The position numbers were made by a program, and so were the translations under genes. 64,000 nt of DNA from NCBI GenBank assembly GCA_003255025.1, contig QANY01007271.1, positions 248,001 to 312,000 of the forward strand. The letters run 5' to 3'. The DNA is from Datisca glomerata. Taxonomy: Eukaryota > Streptophyta > Magnoliopsida > Cucurbitales > Datiscaceae. The notes beneath the pieces are model-generated. The model had not been told where the DNA came from. It made no database searches and saw nothing but the letters and a program-made list of their open reading frames with translations. Shown piece by piece: positions 35,395 through 47,013 of the stretch; the stretch's first letter is position 1, and each line of letters starts with the position of its first letter.

Positions 35395-36055
35395 TAAAAT
35401 GAGACAAAATGACTACTTGAAGGGTTCAAGTAGTGCTTTTTGACTACTTAAACCCTTCAAGTAGTCACATACTCTTTATATAAATCATTACATAAAACAA
35501 AATGATTACTTGAAGGGTTCAAGTAGTTATAGAATAGTACTTGAACCCTTCAAGTTGTTACATGCTCTTTGTATAAATCGACGACAATAAATAATTTGAC
35601 TACTTGTAGGGTTCAAGTAGTATTTTTTAATAGATGAACTCTTTAAGTAGTCACACACTCTTTAAATAAATCACTCCATGAAACAAAAAGACTACTTTTA
35701 TCCTTAAAGTAGTCATTTTTTCTCCAATAGTGATTTATCTGGAAAACATGTGACTACTTGAATAGTTTAAGTAGTGACAAATGACTACTTGAAGGGTTCA
35801 AGTAGGGACGCGCTCACTGGATAACATATTACATGAATCAAAATGACTACTTGAACGGTTCAAGTAGTCATTTTTTACTACTTGAACCCTTCAAGTAGTC
35901 ATTTTGGTTCTTGCAGTCAATTTTTCAGTGAGCATGTGACTACTTGAAGGGTTCAAGTAGTCATTTTTTACTACTTGAACACTTCAAGTAGTTTTTTCCT
36001 CTTGAAGTCTATTGTCCAGTAAGCCCGTCACTAATTAAAGGGTTCAAGTAGTGGT
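35395..36055. repeat. Palindrome array, block 1 (element D)
   Basis: Repeated copies of ACTACTTGAA-CCC/GGG-TTCAAGTAGT. Each copy is itself a near-perfect inverted repeat around three C or three G, and copies occur in both orientations. Spacers contain 'TCACATACTCTTTATATAAA' and 'CAGTAAGC'-like text. Confidence 0.9.
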
Positions 36056-36199
36056 GTAGATGATGCAACTTTAGAATTTCTTGAAGAAATGAATCGTGGC
36101 ACGTGCATGTCAACTTCCGGATGGCATAACTTTTGACTCGGGTAGAAACATGTGATCCGTAAGATATAAAATCAAAGCTTATATGGTGATCTACAAGAA

Positions 36200-36500
36200 A
36201 ATTCAAGTCTATTGGTCGCAGTCAAGTTTCGGGTCTAAACAAATACTGTTTTAATCACTTTCAAAGCCCCGAAAGTTGTTTCGGTCGTAATTTTGGGCTT
36301 TTTCCAAATTTCCATCTATTTTAATATTTTTGGATTTTTTATAGCGGTACAAAATTATCTATTGGTCGCAGTCAGGTTTCGGGTCCAAAAAACACTGTTT
36401 TAAGCACTTTTAGAGGCTCAGAAGTTGTTTCGGTCGTAATTTTTGGTTTTTTCATAATTTCCATCTCTTTTAATTTTTAGGGTTTTTATATCAATATAAA
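36200..36500. repeat. Tandem duplication of about 150 bases (element D)
   Basis: Two copies beginning 'TCTATTGGTCGCAGTCA' (about 36207 and 36358) and containing 'GTTGTTTCGGTCGTAATTTT'. They lie between the two palindrome blocks. No coding content. Confidence 0.8.
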
Positions 36501-36699
36501 TTCATCTTATTCGGTTGTTTAGATAGTTTTGATATTTTAATGAGAAAATCATTCTCCTTTTATTTTTAGTTTTTTTGTATTCTTGCGAGCCAACAGAATT
36601 GTCGTCTGAATTATGGTAATCTTAAGATTTAATAGGTTTTGGATCGATTTCTGGAAATCATGTGCAATTTAACAACTTTTAGTATTGTTAGGGTTTTGT

Positions 36700-37620
36700 T
36701 GAGACTTCTGCTACATCAAGTAGTAATTTTATACTACTTAACCTTTCAAGTAGTTTTTTTCCCTCTTGAAGTTTATTGTCCAGTAAACTCATCACTACTT
36801 GAAGGGTTCATGTAATAAGTTTTTACTACTTGAACCCTTCAAGTAGTTTTTTATCTCCCAAAGTCTATTGTTCAGTAAGCAAATCACTACTTAAAAGGTT
36901 CAAGTAATAACAAATTAATACTTGAGCCATCAAGTAGTTATCTACTTATTGGACAATAGACTTCAAGAGAAAAAAACTACTTGAAGGTTTCAAGTAGTAT
37001 AAAATTACTACTTGAAGGTTCCAAGTAGTATAAAATTACAACTTGAACCCTTCAAGTAGTGATTGATGAGCTTACTTGACAACAAATTTCAAGAGAAAAA
37101 AAACTACTTGAAGGGTTCAAGTAGTAAAAAATCAATACTTGAGCTCTCAAGTGGTGATTTACTTACTAGACAATAGGCTTCATGAAAAAAACTATTTGAA
37201 GGTTTTAAGTAGAACAAAATTACTACTTGAACCCTTCAAGTAGTGAGTAACGAGCTTACTGGACAACAAATTTCAAGAGAAAAAAACTACATGAAGGGTT
37301 CAAGTAGTAAAAAATTAATACTTGAGCCCTCAAGTAGTGATTTGTTTACTAGACAATAGACTTTAAGAGAAAAAAAGAACTACTTGAAGGATTCAAGTAG
37401 TATAAAATTATTACTTGAACATTTCAAGTAGTAGTGACGAGCTTACTGAATAACAAATTTCAAGAGGAAAAAACTACTTGAAGGGTTCAACTAATAAAAA
37501 ATTAATACTCAGGCCCTCAAGTAGTAATTTGCTTACTGGACAATAGACTTCAAGAGAGAAAAAACTACTTGAAGGGTTCGAGTAGTAAAAATAACTACTT
37601 GAGCCCTTCAAGTAGTCATA
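36700..37620. repeat. Palindrome array, block 2 (element D)
   Basis: A second set of CTTGAAGGGTTCAAG palindromes in a longer period. The copies alternate with 'AGTAGTAAAAAATTAATACT' and 'TTACTGGACAATAGACTTCA' type spacers, many in inverted orientation to each other. Confidence 0.9.
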
Positions 37621-37929
37621 GAATATATGCAATTTGCATCAGATTGCTAAATAGGTACAATATACGTACAAAATAGATTGATAAATTTCAAAAACAAACT
37701 ACAGTAAGAATAAGCAAACTTATGTGCCCGGTTGTGATTCGTCACGCATGTGAAGAGGAATAGGCTCAGCTCTAAAGAATAATGGTTCGGGTCTCGATGA
37801 ACAATGGATCAGGTCTGAAGAAGAAAAAGAATAGGTCATGTCTGAAGAATAAAAATAATGGGCCGGTTCTGAAGAAGAATGAGTAAGGTCTCGATAAAGA
37901 ATATGAATACAGGGTCTCAAAGTAGCATA

Positions 37930-38380
37930 CAAAAGAAGAAGAAGACGAAGAAGAAGAAGAAGAAGAAGAAGAAGAAGAAGAAGAAGAAATAGAAGAAGGA
38001 GAAGAAGAAAGAGAAGAAGAAGAAGAAAAAGGAGAAGGAGAAGGAGAAGAAGAAGGAGACGAAGAAGAAGGAGACGAAGAAGGAGACGAAGAAGGAGACG
38101 AAGAAGGAGAAGAAGAAGAAGAAGAAGAAGAAGAAGAAGAAGAAATAGAAGATGGAGAAGAAGAAAGAGAAGAAGAAGAAGAAAAAGAAGAAGGAGAAGG
38201 AGAAGAAGGAGAAGGAGAAGAAGAAGGAGACGAAGAAGAAGGAGACGAAGAAGGAGACGAAGAATGAGAAGAAGAAGGAGAAGAAGAAGGAGAAGAAGAT
38301 GGAGAAGGAGACGGAGAAGGAGAAGAAGAAGGAGAAGAAGAAGAAGAAGAAGAAGAAGAAGAAGAAGAAGAAGAAGGAGA
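37930..38380. repeat. GAA/GGA microsatellite tract
   Basis: About 450 bases of almost pure purine made of GAA with GGA and GAC interruptions, giving long but meaningless open frames on both strands (poly-Leu, poly-Ser, poly-Phe, poly-Lys). Confidence 0.95.
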
Positions 38381-38683
38381 AGAACATTTGTTGGAGAAGA
38401 ACATTTGTTGGAGAAGAACCTTTGTTGAAGATGAACTTTGTTGAAGAAAATTGAAGAAGTGGGAAAGGAAAGCAAAAATAGTAAAGTTGATATTTGTCAC
38501 CTTCCTTGATTTGATATGGCTTTGGAAAATAAAGTGAAATGATTATGAAAGAGAGAGTTTGCTTAGATTTTTTTATTACGCTTAGTGGACCATGGGTATA
38601 AATTTCTGAGTTTTTCAGAAAGAGTACATTTTTCTTAACCTAAAATGTAAAAGGTATATTAATCAAAATAACCCAAACATTCT

Positions 38684-39121
38684 CACCAGTTTCTTGTTTA
38701 ATTTTTTTACTTCTTAGTCTGTGTTGTGATATGCAGGGGTCATGCCAGAAATTTTTATGAAAGGGGAAAATGATAATTATAAAAAAATATCAGTTATAAA
38801 TATTCAAATTCATATATATACACACTCACACACATAAATATATACATACACACAGATATATACATAGACGTGCGCGTACACACAAATATGCATAATGTAT
38901 ATATATATATATATACACAAACACAATTTTACCTTTATTACAAAGGAAGTACATATACCTCTAAATATATGTCTAAATATTATCTAAATATACAATAAGA
39001 ATTATTAGAGATAAGTAAAACTTAAAGGGGCAAAGAGTAATACACGTGTATATCCTATCATAATTGTACTAATTTGAAAAATCAAAGGGGTCAAATAACT
39101 AAGTATCATTCTTTTGTATAG

Positions 39122-39175
<54 letters not shown>

Positions 39176-39278
39176 TCTAATTTAGAATTGCAAAATAAAA
39201 GAGAGGCAATTGACCCTCTTAGCAGTAAGGTAGACTCGTCCGGTGTCATGGATAGCATATGGCTCCTCTTAAAACATC
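38684..39278. other. AT-rich spacer with TA/CA microsatellites
   Basis: It holds TA/CA-rich stretches at about 38810-38930 and a (TA)n tract at 39127-39168. No gene is visible. It is the left flank of MULE C. Confidence 0.6.
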
Positions 39279-39287
39279 AATTTCTTC
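39279..39287. repeat. Target site duplication of MULE C, left
   Basis: AATTTCTTC, identical to 43066-43074. Confidence 0.9.
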
Positions 39288-39329
39288 GGGTCATACTCCA
39301 ATGCCGGGGATTTTGCTGGTAATTTTTTT

Positions 39330-40250
39330 GTTCACTAAATATATACTAGAGTTCACCAAATACGTACTAGGGGTTCATCAAATATGTACTGGAGTTCATC
39401 AAATACATACAAAATAATGAATCTCGGAGAGGTTCACCAAATACGTACTAGGGGTTCATCAAATAAGTACAAATTAAGACATCTTGGAGGAGTCCACCAA
39501 ATATGTACAAAATAATAAATCTTGGAGAGGTTCACCAAATACGTACTAGGGGTTCATCAAATATGTACAAATTAATCAATATTGGAGGAGTTAACCAAAT
39601 ACATACTGATGTTGACCCAATACGTATTGATGTTCACAAATACGTACAATGGTTCACCAAATATGTAATGGGGTTCACCAAATATGTATAAGTTAAGAAA
39701 TCTTGAAGGGGTTCACCAAATGCGTACTGGTGTTCACCAAATATGTATAAAAGTTCACCAAATATGTAATGGGGTTCACCAAATACGTATAAATTAATAA
39801 ATCTTTGAGAGTTCACCTAATACGTAGTGGAGTTCACTAGATACGTAATGAGATTCACCAAATAAATATAATTTAATAAATATTGGAGGGGTTCACCAAA
39901 TACGTAGTGGGATTCACTACTTGCGTACTCGGGTTCACCAAATACATACAAAGTCATTTTTGGTGAACCCCTCCAAGAATTATTAATTTTTTACGTGTTT
40001 GGTGAGCCCGATACATATTTGGTGAACCCTCCAAGAATTATTAATTTATACGTATTTGATGAACCCCATTACGTATTCGGTGAACCGTACTATGTATTTG
40101 GTAAACCTCACTACGTATTTGGTGAACCTCTCCAAAACAAAGAATTTTTATTTTTTGGTGAAGCCCTCAAGATTCCTTTTGTACTCCACTATGAATTTGT
40201 CATTTTTTACATTAATATGCATTTGTAATTTTTGGTGAACCCCATAAAAT
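39330..40250. repeat. TTCACC arrays, forward then inverted (MULE C left)
   Basis: Units around 'GGTTCACCAAATACGTAC' run forward to about 39955, then reversed ('CGTATTTGGTGAACC') to about 40250. Confidence 0.9.
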
Positions 40251-42384
40251 TTATCATTTTACACACTATTATGTCTTACATTTATTGATTCATATGTCAG
40301 ACATTAATATGTATGTCACACGATCATATATGGATTATTCAAATTTATGAAATATTTTTTTATGACAAGTATTTAAAGAGATGGATTTTCACCATATATA
40401 ATTATAGATCGTGATGTAGTTGGCAAATCTTATTTATCATTTTGACGAACACGTATAACCCCCAAGATTAGTTTAACCTTTAATTTTATAATTATTATCC
40501 CATAACAATGTATACTTGATTATGTTGTCATGATTTTATGACAAATATCAAGTAAAATAATTTTTCAATATTTGTATATTGTATCTAGGCCAAAGCGTCA
40601 TCACCACATGGTGAAACACCATCACCAATGGCAAAATGCCATCATCACATGGCGAAACGCCATCGGCATATGGTGAAACACCATGTGTTAATGGCGTTTA
40701 GAGCCTGTTGATGGCGTTTGGGGTCTTAAACGCCATTTTTGTGACCTATATCAGCGGTTTTCTTGTCAATAGCGGTGGTTTTTGCAACATACACCGGCGG
40801 TTTATGCCCAAATACTGGCGGTTTTTGGCGATTTTTCCAATTTTTGGTGGTTTTGTTGTTTTTTGGCGGTTTTGCGTCAATACAATGGTTTTTTCGACCA
40901 TTTTACAGCTGTTTTTCAATAAATTCCATTTTTTAAAATTGATCAAGGTATACTTGATGAGTCGCAAATAAAATTATCAAGATTCTCGATTTTTCAATGC
41001 GAATATTAAGTACCTTCATTTTATATTTTAAATTATATTTGAATTAAGTAATTAATTTTTAAAATAGTTGAACACTTGTTCATAAATGTATAAGAACATA
41101 TTCTGGATTATATTGTTGTGATTTTATTAGATTAAGTAAAGATTCCCAAAGCAGTTGAACATTTATTCATAAACTCGTTAAAAGTTATCATTGATAATGT
41201 TGTTGTGCTTTTCTGACAAGTATCGAGCGAGCGTGTTTTCACCATATATAATTACAGGTCATGATGTTTTCACTGTTAGTGGTGTTTGGGGTCCAAAATA
41301 GACCAGTTGGATCCCAAACGCCATTCATGAATGGTTAATTACCATTATATACGCTAAAACTACCTCAATTAACATTAAAACCACCGGTATTGACACTAAA
41401 ACTGACGCTATTGACACGAAAGTCACCGCTATTGACATGAAAACTGTTGGTATAGGTCATAAAAAAATGACGTTTGAGACCCCAAATGCCATCAGCAGGC
41501 TCTAAATGCCATCAGCACATGGCATTTCACCATGTGGTGGTGGCATTTCGCCATGTGGTGATAGTGTTTCGCCATGTGGTGATGGCGTTTAACCATGTTG
41601 TGATGTTGTTTGATCTAGATGCAATATACAAATATGGAAAATATGTTTTTTTTTTCAAATTTGGTGAATGTTTGCATTTAGAGAATGAGTCTTCTAAAGG
41701 TGTTCACCTCCAACCTTAAGGGTTATACATGTTTGTTAAATAATAAAAAACTATTTGAGAGGTTCACCAAAATATTATTTGGCTAAGTGAAAAACATGGC
41801 GGTACATAAAAAACGATAAATAGGATTTACCGGCCATCATAACATCACGACGTATAATTATAAATGGTGAAAACACGTCTCGCTTGATACTTGTCACAAA
41901 AGAACAACAACATTATCAATGATAACTTTTAACGAGCTTATGAATAAGTGTTCACTTGCTTCAAGAATCTTTACTTAATCCAATAAAATCACAACAACAT
42001 ATCAATAATATGTTCTTATGCGTTTATGAATAAGTTTTCAATTATTTTAATAGTTAGTTACTTAATTCAAATCTAATTAAAAATATAAGTGAAGGTACTT
42101 AATGTTCACATTGAAAAATTGAGAATCTTAATAACTTTGTTTGTGATTCATCAAGTATATCATGATCAATTTTAAGAAAATCGAATTTGTTGAAAAACCA
42201 CTGTAAAAAGGTCCGAAAAACCATTGTATTGACGCAAAACCGCCGAAAAACAACAAAACCTCCAAAAATTGAAAAAATCACCGGTATAGGGGCATAAACC
42301 GCCAGTATTGGTTCCAAAAACCACCGCTATAGGTTAGCAAATTGCCAGTATTGGTTAAAGAAACCGCTGGTACAAAGGGAATCT

Positions 42385-43010
42385 TGAGGGGTTTCACCAA
42401 AAATTAAAGATTCTTTTTTTTGGAGAGGTTCACCAAATATATACTGGGATGCACCAAATACGTAGTGAGGGTTCACCAAATACGTACTGGGTTTCACCAA
42501 ATACATATGAATTAATAATTCCTTGAGGGGTTCACCAAATATGTACCGGGATTTACTAAATACGTATTAGGGTTCACCAAATATGTATAAAATTAATCAT
42601 TCTGGGAGGGGTTCACCAAAAATTACTTTATACATATTTGGTGAACCCTAGTATGCAATTAGTGAACCATAATACATATTTGGTCAACCATTCCAAAAAT
42701 TATTAATTTATACGTATTTAGTGAACCACAGTACATATTTGATTAATTTCTCTAAGAATTATTAATTTATACATATTTGGTGAAGCCCATTACATATTCA
42801 GTGAACCCTTCCAAGATTTATTAATTTATACATATTTGGTGAATCTCATTACGTATTTGGTGAACCGCTGTATAATTTGGTGAATACTAGTACGTATTTG
42901 CTAAACCCCTCCAAGATTTATTAATTTATCAGTATTTGGTGAACCCCATTACATATTTTGTGAACCTCTAGTACATATTTGGTAAACCCTAACACATATT
43001 TGGTGAACCA
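42385..43010. repeat. TTCACC arrays, forward then inverted (MULE C right)
   Basis: Forward units to about 42620, reversed units from about 42625 to 43010. This block and 39330-40250 can pair with each other or fold internally. Confidence 0.9.
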
Positions 43011-43065
43011 AAAACAATTTTCGGCATTAATGTTGAGGAAAACCCTGACATTGTAAAATTTTCCC

Positions 43066-43074
43066 AATTTCTTC
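43066..43074. repeat. Target site duplication of MULE C, right
   Basis: AATTTCTTC, identical to 39279-39287. Confidence 0.9.
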
Positions 43075-43277
43075 TTCGTTCTCTTCGTGTTAGTTTCTTC
43101 TTAAGATTTTTAAAAGGCCACGCTGAAATGAGAAGGAAAAAAATATGTTTCATGAGAAATGATCACATATTTATAGAACCAAATGAGTTTTTGTTTTATG
43201 TACATCTAGCACCTATTTAGTTTTCCATGCATGACCCCTGTTGGGGATGTGCTTTGTTGTTCTGTGAAAGCAGATCA

Positions 43278-43433
43278 CTTTTTGTTTAATCCTGACTGAT
43301 GGGCTAAAGTACCTCACCAGTCATCAATTTTTGTTTAATCGTGATTGGTGGACTAGAGCATCTCACCAATCATCACTTTTTGTTTAATCCTTACTGGTGG
43401 GTTAGAGCACCTCACCAGTCCTCACTTTTTGGC
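43278..43433 (+). repeat. Three tandem copies of a ~53-bp unit
   Basis: Each copy reads 'TTTTTGTTTAATCnTnACTG' then 'CTCACCAGTCATCA'-like text, with about 80-90% similarity. Confidence 0.85.
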
Positions 43434-44381
43434 CATTGTCGCATGTCGTAGAAGAGTCAATCCTCGGAGGCTTGTAGAACATTCAAAAAATTATTGGCAG
43501 ATATTCCTACAACACATTCTATTTTTCTATAGAAATAAATTTTCTCGAAAAGGTTCCTATGGGATGTTAATCCTAAATGGGGAGAGAAAGAGGCCTCTTA
43601 TCCGAAGACTGTCGATAAGTACCTGACCTTTTTCATCCGTTACATCGTAGTAGGATGCCGAGGATAGTCAAGATTCTATTTTATGAGCCTTAGGCCCTCC
43701 TTTTTTTGTTGGAACTCCCATTTGTCCATGCTTCGTTCTTGTGTCCACAATGGGACCCGCGATCTATGTATGGGTTTGTCTTGATCTTTCCTCTCTGTCA
43801 AACTGGCTGGAGTACGACCAACCATTATGGCCTTTCAAATTCCCTTTCGGAGATGACCCTCGGGCAGTGCATCGTTTATGTGCTCCTCTATCTTTATGGT
43901 GCTGTTTACTTTATCCGGGAGTGTCGGGCAAGGGGCATTGTGAAGAGCTTGGTTCTCTTAGAGGTTGGTGTGAAAAGTCTTGGCCATCCCCATTTCTTTA
44001 CCAGGGATGACCCCAACCAGAATCTCACCATGGAGGAACCTCGCCTACCAGAGTCAGGCTTCAGTGTGACCCAGTCTTCCGTAGGGTGATCATTTCTATG
44101 CAAGAAACTTTCATGACTTGGGCGGTGGCTGGTACGTGTTTCCTCCTTCTCTAAGTAATATCAAAGGTTACAACCACTGCATTCTTCTTCATTTATTGGA
44201 TAGTCCTGAGGAAGGTTGGAGGTTCCTTCCCCAGCGGGGAGAGGGGCAGGTCTACATCTTCGTATTGAATTTCATTGACGTAGAACGCTTGACCCATCTT
44301 CTCCTTATAGGAAGAGAAAATGCTTCTAATGATTCGACGGGGATGGTTTTATAGTCATTTCCCACAGACGGTACCAATTGT
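43434..44381 (-). other. Interior fragment of a minus-strand LTR element
   Basis: It lies directly downstream (minus strand) of the LTR at 44382-45073. It begins with a primer-site-like TTGGTACCGTCTGTGGGAA (reverse complement of about 44359-44378), a phrase common just inside plant gypsy LTRs. No gag or pol domain was recognised; open frames of 65-137 codons on both strands match nothing I know. No second LTR was found to the left, so the element is truncated. Confidence 0.5.
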
Positions 44382-45073
44382 TGTTACCAAAAATCACTAC
44401 CATGAGGCGTGATATCTCCCTTCCATGTAGGAATCCTCTTTGCCTGAAGTCTGCACAACACAAAGGAAAAACTTTAAAGATGAAGAGAACCGGGAGTGGT
44501 TTCCTCATCGAAGAGCCTCTAATGCCTAAGTCAATATCCTGGAGAAAATTTGGTAGAGTTTGCCTGAGGAGAAAGTTGCATACCTTATATTGTCTATAGA
44601 TGGGGTATTTATACTTGGCCTTGGGAGATGGATGCGTGTCGAATAAGCTTCGGGCGAGATGATAGCCTTTGTTGAAATGACGAGCTAGGGGTGACACTAA
44701 ATGCCTTTTTCCCTCGAGCTGGCATGCATTAAATGTCAATTTTTATTTAGTCCTTCCGGATGTGGTGGATGGGACCGTTTGGTGGCTGACTCGACACTTC
44801 ATCAGGGCGTGAAGTCGACTGACACCTATTGCAAATGAGAAAATGCCACGTAGAGCGCTACTTTCAGTGAATAATGATGATGCCTAACATAGGGCTAGTC
44901 AAGCTCCTGGTTGATATTCCCCGAGCTCCTTTGGAGGTCGGCCTGGTCAGGTCGATTGCTTCCCTTTTGGGAGCTTAGCTTTCTAGTTCATCTTCTTGTA
45001 GTTTAAGTAGAAATGTCTATCGTGGCATGCCATGTGGTGCCGCTCCATTGGTAGTCTGAGAATACCCATAACA
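44382..45073 (-). repeat. LTR, 692 bp, minus orientation
   Basis: It begins TGTTA and ends TAACA on the plus strand, a five-base terminal inverted repeat. It borders a primer-site-like sequence on its left and has a TATA-like GTATAAATACCCC on the minus strand near 44600-44615. No partner LTR is present in the window. Confidence 0.6.
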
Positions 45074-46972
45074 CAAACCAACTTGTACCACTGACAACCA
45101 ATAAGACAATGGAAAACAGTCTAGGCAAATTGGACAAACGTGTTCTTGAATGATCGTTTTCTTAGTTAGAACAAATCTCATAGGTAAGAATATTTAGGCA
45201 GCTTTTCACATAAAAAACTTCCCTTTATGTAGGAGTTTTAACTGCCAAAGAGTTTTCTAGAATCAATCATGTACAAAGTTGAAGAAGAAGGGCCAATACC
45301 TACGTCTCCAATTTCTTCATGAATTGCATGATAACATGATTTAACTAAAAACCTACCATTTTTATATATAGGATAGATAATTTATCTTCTCTTTGCAACC
45401 TAGGAAGAGGAATTGCTAGAATCTCCCTAGCAATCCAAGGTGGGAACACCTGATTCATAGGACTGTTCCATATTTGTGTGATTGTCCATAAGATTAACAA
45501 CAATTTTGATCTCGTCATCTCTAACAAAATCTAGATTACTCTAGTTAGCCTCCCAAACTTTCAAGGAAGCTCCATTTCCCACACACCAAACAACTTTTTT
45601 TCCTTATAATGTCCTTCCCAAACCACAAAATTTTCCAAGGACAAGAATTGTTCCTAGCAACTTTTGCATTAAGAAGTCTTATTATCTTTAAAGTATAGGC
45701 TTCTGAGTAATCTAGAACAAAGACTACTAGGGTTTTCAAAGAGAAACCATGCTTGTTTACTGAATCTCAATCCTCCAATATCGATCCTACTATTCACTCT
45801 CTCTTAGAGCACCACATGATTCCCAATTGATCACATTTCTCATACCATAAGAGTTTCAAAATGGCTTACTTCAGTTTGGTACACACTTCTTAGGAAGTTT
45901 GAAAGTACCTATTATATAACTAGGTAAAGCTTGAGCCGTTGATTTTAGAAACATTCCTTCCCTCATTGACAAAAGATTTGCTTTCTAAGTTGTGATGTCT
46001 CCGTTATCCATTCTCTCTTGAAATGTTGCAAATAAAGAAGCTTTTGAGGACCCTCATTCAGTAGGAAGAACAAAATAGGATCCCTTCCTGCTAGAAAAAT
46101 GGATTTGTAGAACAACCTCCATCTCCGCTTCTGATTATTTCTCACATTCCCATTAAACCAGATGCAACCTTTTATGAAGATTCACTCGTTGCCCCGAGCA
46201 TAACAATATTTAGTAATGTATTCCTTAAGATACTTGCATGATTTCACTGAATCCTCAACATAAAAAATGTTGTCACTAATTAAAAACATATGTGAAATAG
46301 CTGGAGTGTTCCTTTAATCACTTACACTGGCTTGATATCTCCATTCATCCTGCTTGATTGATACATTTTGAAAGGCATTAAACATCCATGATAAACATAT
46401 AAGGGGAAGCATCCTTGCTAAGACATCTCTATGGATTAATATCCACTCTTGGGTCACCATTCACCTGGATCTTGCATTGGTATATGTCACATAGGTCAAC
46501 AACCAAGCTACAACTCTACTGTCGAAGCCCATTTTTAACAGATCATGCAAAAAACTCTAGCTCACCCTATCATATGCCTTAGTCATGTCAATTTTGATAT
46601 CTATCACATTCTTTCCCTCCATTTTTACGACTACTCTCTTCTACACTAGATCATAATTGGGCTCTTTCTGCTATTTAACCTCATATCTAAAGCACATCTT
46701 CGTCCTCTTAGCTTCCTTTTTTAAGCTGACAATCAACATGTTATGATTAAAACCAATATTTGGGGTACAAAATCTCTAATTGAGGAAATTTGTAAGACAT
46801 TCCTAATTAACCAATACTCTATCCAATTTCTCTTGGATAATTATCCCTTGATCTCCCATTCCTCCGAGTAAAAAATAACAATTTGCTTTATCATCAAACA
46901 AATCACAGTTGCCTCTAAATCTTTTGAATTTTATTTCTCTCATATAATCAAACTCTCTACCCCCATGCTTCT

Positions 46973-46975
<3 letters not shown>
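45074..46975 (-). pseudogene. LINE ORF2 fragment with internal deletion
   Basis: From 46975 downward, the minus strand shows the end of an endonuclease domain in shifted frames (LIITC...; KKEAKRTKMCFRYEVK). It jumps to the RT palm at IDIKIDMTKAYDRVSW (about 46560-46610), then AISHMF...DN, the position of the FADD block, which is damaged. Next come NNQKRRWRLFY and GPQKLLYLQHFKREWITET, then LLNAKVARNNSCPWKILWFG (45545-45739), the region before the zinc-binding domain. Near 45090-45200 are the remains of that zinc-binding domain (SFKNTFVQFA, VFHCLIG). Many stops and shifts. The middle part between endonuclease and RT palm is missing. Confidence 0.75.

Positions 46976-46978
<3 letters not shown>

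Positions 46979-47010
<32 letters not shown>
46979..47010. repeat. (TA)n microsatellite
   Basis: A pure TA run next to the 5' border of the LINE fragment. Confidence 0.95.

Positions 47011-47011
<1 letters not shown>

Positions 47012-47013
<2 letters not shown>

Larger units (their letters stand above)
34791..38683. mobile_element. Element D: TIR element with palindrome arrays (limits approximate)
   Basis: The left end region (34791-34920) and the reverse complement of the right end region (about 38540-38683) align over roughly 120-140 bases. Shared strings include AGAA-TTTAnACCATGG, CCATGGyCCAC, TAAAAAAA and CTCTCTTTTCATAAT-like text. Between them are arrays of short palindromes and a long GAA tract, with no transposase. 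No convincing target duplication was seen. It is probably a non-autonomous DNA transposon of a family distinct from A, B and C. Confidence 0.5.
39288..43065. mobile_element. MULE element C, symmetric foldback, 3.8 kb
   Basis: It starts GGGTCATACTCCAATGCC. Its right end, in reverse complement, starts GGGAAAATTTTACAATGTCA. It is flanked by a perfect 9-bp duplication. The two halves mirror each other around about 41330. In order from each end these are a TTCACC array pair, the shared module (41130-41270 / 41810-42000), the 'AGCGGT' block (40745-40930 / 42180-42370) and the 'CGCCAT' block (40590-40740 / 41460-41610), with some rearrangement of order. There is no coding content. It is related to A and B but has array-type ends on both sides. 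Confidence 0.9.

Noticed and set aside
37720..38500. Open frames of 251, 242 and 156 codons on the minus strand and 100 on the plus strand
   Set aside because: They consist of poly-Leu, poly-Ser, poly-Phe or poly-Lys read from the GAA/GGA tract; no protein features, and all frames are open simply because the repeat lacks stops.
43706..44089. 127-codon plus-strand frame as a host gene
   Set aside because: Lies within the interior of an LTR element fragment; no domain recognised and overlapping frames on both strands are equally open.
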